Shown here piece after piece: positions 59,877-64,000 of a stretch of 64,000 bases of DNA (positions within the stretch are counted from its first letter, which is position 1; each line of letters starts with the position of its first letter). The stretch comes from Streptomyces verrucosisporus. GTDB lineage: Bacteria; Actinomycetota; Actinomycetes; Streptomycetales; Streptomycetaceae. The DNA lies in contig NZ_JADEYH010000007.1 of NCBI RefSeq assembly GCF_017114865.1, positions 124,001 through 188,000 on the forward strand. Reading direction: 5' to 3'. Below the pieces are notes generated by a model. It was given only the letters and a program-made list of their open reading frames with translations, was not told the DNA's origin and did no database searches. A program made the position numbers and the translations under genes.

Positions 59877-61001
59877 TCAGCCGAGCAGCGAGGCCAGCTC
59901 GCGCGCCGGCAGCCCGTGCGCCTCGGCGACCGGGCCGTAGGTGACCTCGCCGTCGTGGACGTTGAGGCCTCCGGCGAGCACGGGGTCGCGGCGCAGGGCG
60001 TCGCGCCAGCCGAGGTTGGCCAGCTCGACGATGTACGGCAGCGTGGCGTTGGTCAGCGCGTACGTCGAGGTGCTCGGCACCGCGCCGGGCATGTTGGCGA
60101 CGCAGTAGAAGACCGAGTCGTGGACGGCGAAGGTCGGCTCCGCGTGGGTGGTGGGACGCGAGTCCTCGAAGCAGCCTCCCTGGTCGATCGCGATGTCCAC
60201 CAGGACGCTGCCCGGCTTCATCCGCGACACCAGCTCGTTGGTGACCAGCTTCGGCGCCTTGGCGCCCGGGATCAGCACCGCGCCGACGACCAGGTCGGCG
60301 TCGAGGACGGCCTTCTCCAGCTCGTACGCGTTGGAGGTGATCGTCCGCACCCGTGTGCCGAAGATCCGGTCGGCCTCGCGCAGCTTGCGCACGTCCTTGT
60401 CCAGCAGGGTGACGTGGAAGCCCATGCCGACGGCGATCTGGGTGGCGTTCCAGCCCGAGACGCCGCCGCCTATGACCACCGCACGGCTCGGCGCGACACC
60501 CGGCACGCCGCCGGGCAGCACTCCGCGGCCGCCGGCCGAGCGCATCAGGTGGTAGGCGCCCACCTGCGGGGCGATCCGGCCCGCGACCTCCGACATGGGC
60601 GCCAGCAGCGGCAGCGCGCGGTCGGCGGTCTCCACCGTCTCGTAGGCGATGGCGGTGGTGCCCGAGCGCAGCAGCGCGTCGGTGCACTCGCGGGAAGCGG
60701 CCAGGTGGAGGTAGGTGAACAGCGTCTGGTCCTTGCGCAGCCGGTGGTACTCCTCGGCGACCGGCTCCTTGACCTTCAGCAGCAGTTCGGCGGTGGCCCA
60801 CACCTCGTCGGCGCCGTCCAGGATGACGGCGCCGGCCTCGGCGTACTCCCGGTCGGGGATGGAGGAGCCCTCACCGGCGCTCCGCTCCACGTGGACCTGG
60901 TGCCCGTTGCGTACGAGCTCGTGCACACCGGCCGGGGTGATGGCCACGCGGAACTCGTTGTTCTTGACTTCGCGGGGGATGCCGACCTTCACGTCGATCA
61001 C
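59877..61001 (-). CDS. ald: Alanine dehydrogenase
   Basis: The 374-residue protein starts IDVKVGIPREVKNNEFRVAI and has FTYLHLAASRECTDALLRSG, VVIGGGVSGWNATQIAVGMG for NAD and VDIAIDQGGCFEDSRPTTH. It interconverts alanine and pyruvate with ammonia and NAD. Length and sequence match actinobacterial enzymes closely. The GTG at 61001 follows AAGGACC. About 170 bases upstream is an A/T-richer inverted pattern (TTGCGA and TCGCAG) that may be a site for an Lrp/AldR-type regulator. Confidence 0.96.
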   Translation of the reverse strand: MIDVKVGIPREVKNNEFRVAITPAGVHELVRNGHQVHVERSAGEGSSIPDREYAEAGAVILDGADEVWATAELLLKVKEPVAEEYHRLRKDQTLFTYLHLAASRECTDALLRSGTTAIAYETVETADRALPLLAPMSEVAGRIAPQVGAYHLMRSAGGRGVLPGGVPGVAPSRAVVIGGGVSGWNATQIAVGMGFHVTLLDKDVRKLREADRIFGTRVRTITSNAYELEKAVLDADLVVGAVLIPGAKAPKLVTNELVSRMKPGSVLVDIAIDQGGCFEDSRPTTHAEPTFAVHDSVFYCVANMPGAVPSTSTYALTNATLPYIVELANLGWRDALRRDPVLAGGLNVHDGEVTYGPVAEAHGLPARELASLLG

Positions 61002-61157
61002 GGTCCTTGTCTCATGGGGTGTCATGGTTGCGGAATGGACCGGGGCCCACCCCACCGCACCGGTACATGGGGTAAATGTCGGATGCGGTCGAGCGGCCGC
61101 AGCTCGGCCAGTTTAATGAAGGGTTTCGCCCTGTCCAGCCTTGCAAAGGGTCAATTT

Positions 61158-61184
61158 TTGCGAGGATCGCTATCTATTTCGCAG
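61158..61184. promoter_or_regulatory. Possible Lrp-type site upstream of ald
   Basis: The A/T-rich stretch has TTGCGA and TCGCAG arms around GGATCGCTATCTATT and overlaps the stop codon of the STAND gene. Lrp/AldR sites before ald genes in other actinobacteria have this kind of dyad. The call is tentative. Confidence 0.3.
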
Positions 61185-63354
61185 GCCGACTGTCGCTCTC
61201 GGCGGCGCGCGGGGCTTCTTCCAGCATCCACCGCGCCACCGCGGGACGCGAACGGGCGCCGTCTCCCCCGCCCCCGTGCCCGGTCCCCGGACGCCCCCAC
61301 CTCAGGGCCCGGCGGCGAGTGCGCCGGGCCTCCTCGGCGCGGCCCGCGTACTCCTGGACCCTGGCCACCTCCTCCAGCGCCCGTGCGTACGACTCGCCGT
61401 CCCGCAGCCGCCGGCAGGCCGCGGCGCAGGCCCGCCAGGCCCGCAGGGCCTCCTCCCAGCGCCCCTCGCGCAGATACGCGGCCCCGATCAGCCCGTGCAG
61501 CCGGGCCTCGTCGGCCGGCTCGCCGCGGGTCTGGCACAGCGCCAGCGCCCTGCCGTACCAGTCGCCGGCGCGCCGGTCGTCCCCCAGGCGCGCGTAGGTG
61601 TCGCCCAGGGACTCCAGCGCACGCGCGGCCGCCGCCGCGCTCCGGTCGCCACCGCGCCCGCCGTCGGCCCGGGCCGCTTCCAGCGCGGCGCGGTAGCGCG
61701 TCAGCGCCCGGTGCGGGCGGCCCGCATGGGCGTCGAGGTCGCCGAGGTCGAGCAGGATCGCGGCGCGCTCGCCGTGCAGTCCGCGCCGCTCGGTGACCGG
61801 CAGCAGCAGTTCGTGGAGCCGGTACATCTCCGGGGCGGCCGACTCGGGTCCCGCGTGCGCGGTCAGGGCCCCGGCGAGGGCGGCGGCCAGCCGCCGGGCC
61901 AGGGTGTCCAGTTCCCCGTCCGCAACGGCGGTGCGGGTGGCCGCGCGCAGGCCCGGCAGCCGGGGGCCGAGCCAGGCCGCAGCGGCGGCGCGGCTTTCGA
62001 AACGCAGGGCGCGCGGCAGCCCGGCCGCCGCCCGGCGGGCCGGTGAACCGGGCGGCTCGGCCGCGGCCCGGCAGGACCGCAGCAGCCGCACCGACCGCTC
62101 CAGTACCCGCGCCCGGGCCAGTCTCACGTCCTGGGGGCGCTCCCGCTCCTCCAGCACGGCCGCGAGGAAGGGGGCGAGGCAGCCCGGGACGGTGTACAGC
62201 CCCGGGGTGGCGGTGGTGCGCAGCAGACCGAGTCCGGTGAAGGCCTCCAGCGTGGCCGCGGCCTCGTCCGCCCGGCAGCCGGCGAGGGCCGCGGCGGTGT
62301 GGGCGTCGGCGAGTCCGGCCGGGGCGAGCGCCAGCAGGCGCAGGAAGCGCGCGGCGAAGGGCGGCAGCGAGCCGTGGACCAGGTGGAAGGCGCGGGCCAG
62401 CGGCCGGGCGACCGGAGCGGGACGGGTGCGGGGGCCGGGGACGGCGGCTCGCGCGGGGCCGGGCGGGCCATCGGCAGGACGGCGGGGATGGCCGCCGGGC
62501 ACCCGTCCCGACGCGTCCTCGGGTTCGTGGGCGTCGTCCGCCGCACCGCCGGGGAGGTCGTCGGGGAGGGCCGCGAACCGCCGGGCCGCCTCGGCCACGG
62601 ACGCCATGGGGTGGGCCGCCAGCCAGCCCCCGACCAGGGCGAGCGCCGCGGGACGCCCGCCGCAGGCCTCGGCCAGGGCCTCCGCCGCACGCGGGTCGAC
62701 GGTGATGCGCGGGGTGTCTCCGGCCCGCTGCTCCAGCAGGGCGACGGCCGCGGCCGTGTCGAGCCCCTCCAGCGTGCAGGGCCGCACGTCCGAAATGCCG
62801 GTCATCGGGCCGCGGGAGACGGCCAGCACGAGGCAGCCCCGGCTGTCGGGCAGCAGGCCGTGAAGCTGCTCGGGAGCGGCCACGTCGTCCAGCACAAGCA
62901 GGACGCGGCGGTCCGCCAGGGCGGCGCGCAGCGCCTCGGCGAGCTCCGCGTCCCCCGCCCCGGCGACAGACGCGGCCGCGGGCCCGCCGGCCGTGCCGCG
63001 GACGGCGGGCAGAGCGCGGAGCAGATCGCGGGCGGTGCGTTCGGTGGGGACGGGGGTGCCGTCCGGATCGCTGAGCCGGGCGCGCAGGATCCCGTCGGGG
63101 TAGTCGGCGGCCACCCGCCGCGCGAACTCCTCCGCCAGCGCGGTGCGGCCCGAGCCGGGCCGGCCCGCGACGAGCAGGACACGGCAGCGGGCCGAAGGGC
63201 GGCCGGAGAGGGTGTCCGGCCCGGCGTGTTCGGCGTCGGCGCGCAACCGGTCCAGTTCGCGCCGCCGTCCGAGGAGACCGCCCGCCGCCCCGCCTCCGTC
63301 CACGGCTCCGGCGGACGGGGCCGGCCCGCCGGTGTGCACCGCCTGATCCGTCAC
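61174..63354 (-). CDS. STAND-type NTPase with TPR domain, altered P-loop
   Basis: The 726-residue protein has an NB-ARC-like NTPase domain, with P-loop LLVAGRPGSGRTALAEEF at about residue 60, Walker B RVLLVLDDVAAPEQL and a GGRPAALALVGGWLA helix. A winged-helix-like region follows, and then TPR repeats (AARALESLGDTYARLGDDRR, LHGLIGAAYLREGRWEEALR). In the P-loop the usual lysine is Arg70, which may reduce ATP hydrolysis. The GTG at 63354 has a poor ribosome site. The domain set resembles AfsR/SARP-associated regulators without the DNA-binding end, and defence STAND proteins without an effector. Its role is open. Confidence 0.82.
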   Translation of the reverse strand: MTDQAVHTGGPAPSAGAVDGGGAAGGLLGRRRELDRLRADAEHAGPDTLSGRPSARCRVLLVAGRPGSGRTALAEEFARRVAADYPDGILRARLSDPDGTPVPTERTARDLLRALPAVRGTAGGPAAASVAGAGDAELAEALRAALADRRVLLVLDDVAAPEQLHGLLPDSRGCLVLAVSRGPMTGISDVRPCTLEGLDTAAAVALLEQRAGDTPRITVDPRAAEALAEACGGRPAALALVGGWLAAHPMASVAEAARRFAALPDDLPGGAADDAHEPEDASGRVPGGHPRRPADGPPGPARAAVPGPRTRPAPVARPLARAFHLVHGSLPPFAARFLRLLALAPAGLADAHTAAALAGCRADEAAATLEAFTGLGLLRTTATPGLYTVPGCLAPFLAAVLEERERPQDVRLARARVLERSVRLLRSCRAAAEPPGSPARRAAAGLPRALRFESRAAAAAWLGPRLPGLRAATRTAVADGELDTLARRLAAALAGALTAHAGPESAAPEMYRLHELLLPVTERRGLHGERAAILLDLGDLDAHAGRPHRALTRYRAALEAARADGGRGGDRSAAAAARALESLGDTYARLGDDRRAGDWYGRALALCQTRGEPADEARLHGLIGAAYLREGRWEEALRAWRACAAACRRLRDGESYARALEEVARVQEYAGRAEEARRTRRRALRWGRPGTGHGGGGDGARSRPAVARWMLEEAPRAAESDSRPAK

Positions 63355-63396
63355 GGCTGGAAGGGTAGTTCACCGCGGACGGTCCGCACCGGCGCC

Positions 63397-63440
63397 GCGT
63401 GCTCGGGGCGCGGAGCGGCCGCTCCGCGCCCCGAGCACGC
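63397..63440 (-). terminator. Hairpin terminator after the Nudix gene
   Basis: A perfect 20-bp stem (GCGTGCTCGGGGCGCGGAGC and its complement) with a GGCC loop lies 29 bases beyond the stop codon of the ADP-ribose pyrophosphatase on the minus strand, just before the STAND gene. Confidence 0.9.
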
Positions 63441-63468
63441 TCACATTCCGGCCGTCACGGCCGGCCCC

Positions 63469-63999
63469 TCATGCCTCGAAGGGCCTGGCGGGCCAGGGCG
63501 CCTCGGCCGGGCGCAGGGCATCCAGGCCGCCCTCGGTCCGTGCGGCGGTCAGCGCCAGGACACCGGTCACCAGGCAGTTGTTGTGCAGGTCCCCCGCCAG
63601 CGCGCCGCGCACCAGCTGCGCCAGGGGTACGCGGGCCACCTCCATGTCCGACTCCTCGTCGCTGACCTCGAAGCGCTCGCCCTCGGCGTCGAACAGACCG
63701 CGGGCCAGGAAGACGCGCACCGCCTCGTCGCAGCCGCCGGGCGAGGTGTAGACGTCGATCAGCACCCGCCAGTCCTCGGCCTTGACGTGCGCCTCCTCGT
63801 ACAGCTCGCGCCTGGCGGCGCCCAGCGGGTTCTCACCGGGTACGTCGAGCAGGCCGGCGGGGATCTCCCACAGCTTGTGCCGCACCGGGTGCCGGTACTG
63901 GCTGATCACCAGCACCCGGTCCTGCTCGTCGAGGGCGAGGACGGCCACCGAGCCGGGGTGGACCTGGTAGTCGCGGGCGGCGACGGAGCCGTCCGGCAT
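63469..63999 (-). CDS. NUDIX hydrolase, ADP-ribose pyrophosphatase type (5-prime end outside)
   Basis: The last 176 residues are visible. They contain the strand VAVLALDEQDRVLVISQYRH and a Nudix box with G-x5-E-x7-REL-x-EE in GLLDVPGENPLGAARRELYE, as in ADP-ribose pyrophosphatases, which hydrolyse ADP-ribose to AMP and ribose 5-phosphate. The sequence MPDGSVAARDYQVHPG at the edge is the known inner part of this family (VVxPDGxxxxRDYxxHPG), so the true start lies beyond the window. It belongs to the conserved cell-cycle block upstream of ald. Confidence 0.9.
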   Translation of the reverse strand: MPDGSVAARDYQVHPGSVAVLALDEQDRVLVISQYRHPVRHKLWEIPAGLLDVPGENPLGAARRELYEEAHVKAEDWRVLIDVYTSPGGCDEAVRVFLARGLFDAEGERFEVSDEESDMEVARVPLAQLVRGALAGDLHNNCLVTGVLALTAARTEGGLDALRPAEAPWPARPFEA

Positions 64000-64000
64000 C

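Noticed and set aside
61174..63354. AfsR/SARP transcriptional activator
   Set aside because: The N-terminal winged-helix and BTAD domains of SARP proteins are absent; the protein begins with the NTPase part after a short Gly-rich leader.

Overview
The window is about 72-75% GC, with coding frames that use almost only G/C in third positions and many GTG or TTG starts. Its genes are those of a Streptomyces-type actinomycete chromosome: streptogrisin proteases, a SepF-like paralogue, a DUF5685 Cys-rich protein, a gvpOAFGYZ gas vesicle block and rare TTA leucine codons. There is no rRNA, tRNA, CRISPR array, prophage or insertion sequence that I can recognise. It reads as chromosomal arm or core DNA, not as an island.

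Region 1 (1-16.6 kb) is catabolic. Three TetR regulators sit among an SDR, a quinone oxidoreductase, a MaoC hydratase, an acyl-CoA dehydrogenase, a zinc alcohol dehydrogenase, an aldehyde dehydrogenase, a molybdopterin oxidoreductase, homogentisate dioxygenase and a GntR/UTRA regulator. Three different repeated operator sequences tie these genes into small regulons, two of which reach a coupled acyl-CoA dehydrogenase pair at 23.7-26.1 kb. An orphan type ISP restriction-modification C-terminal protein closes the region.

Region 2 (16.7-30.9 kb) holds a Ser/Thr kinase whose tail is frameshifted by a 4-bp duplication. Next come an AAA ATPase coupled to a NADAR (NAD-ADP-ribose-type) protein, GntR and MarR regulators with clear operators, an extradiol dioxygenase and the two acyl-CoA dehydrogenases. 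A secreted cutinase of the PET-hydrolase type, aspartate-semialdehyde dehydrogenase and two tandem secreted serine proteases follow.

Region 3 (31-48 kb) carries the Cys-rich DUF5685 protein, a SepF-like protein, glutaryl-CoA dehydrogenase-like protein, an MFS exporter, a PIG-V-like mannosyltransferase, a PAP2 phosphatase, an I78-type inhibitor and a gas vesicle operon that stops after gvpZ. A WYL regulator and a coupled glycosyltransferase pair follow.

Region 4 (48-64 kb) is the conserved minus-strand cell-cycle block: nudix, ald, parA, an unnamed parA partner, scpA, scpB, rluB, tyrA, cmk, plsC, der. A small ORF coupled to tyrA keeps only the first codons of chorismate mutase aroH, so aroH looks deleted here. 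An ADP-ribosylglycohydrolase and an RlaP-type nucleotidyltransferase are inserted between rluB and tyrA. A STAND NTPase with an Arg in place of the P-loop Lys occupies the place where other actinobacteria have xerD. All functions are inferred from reading the sequence; no database search was run.
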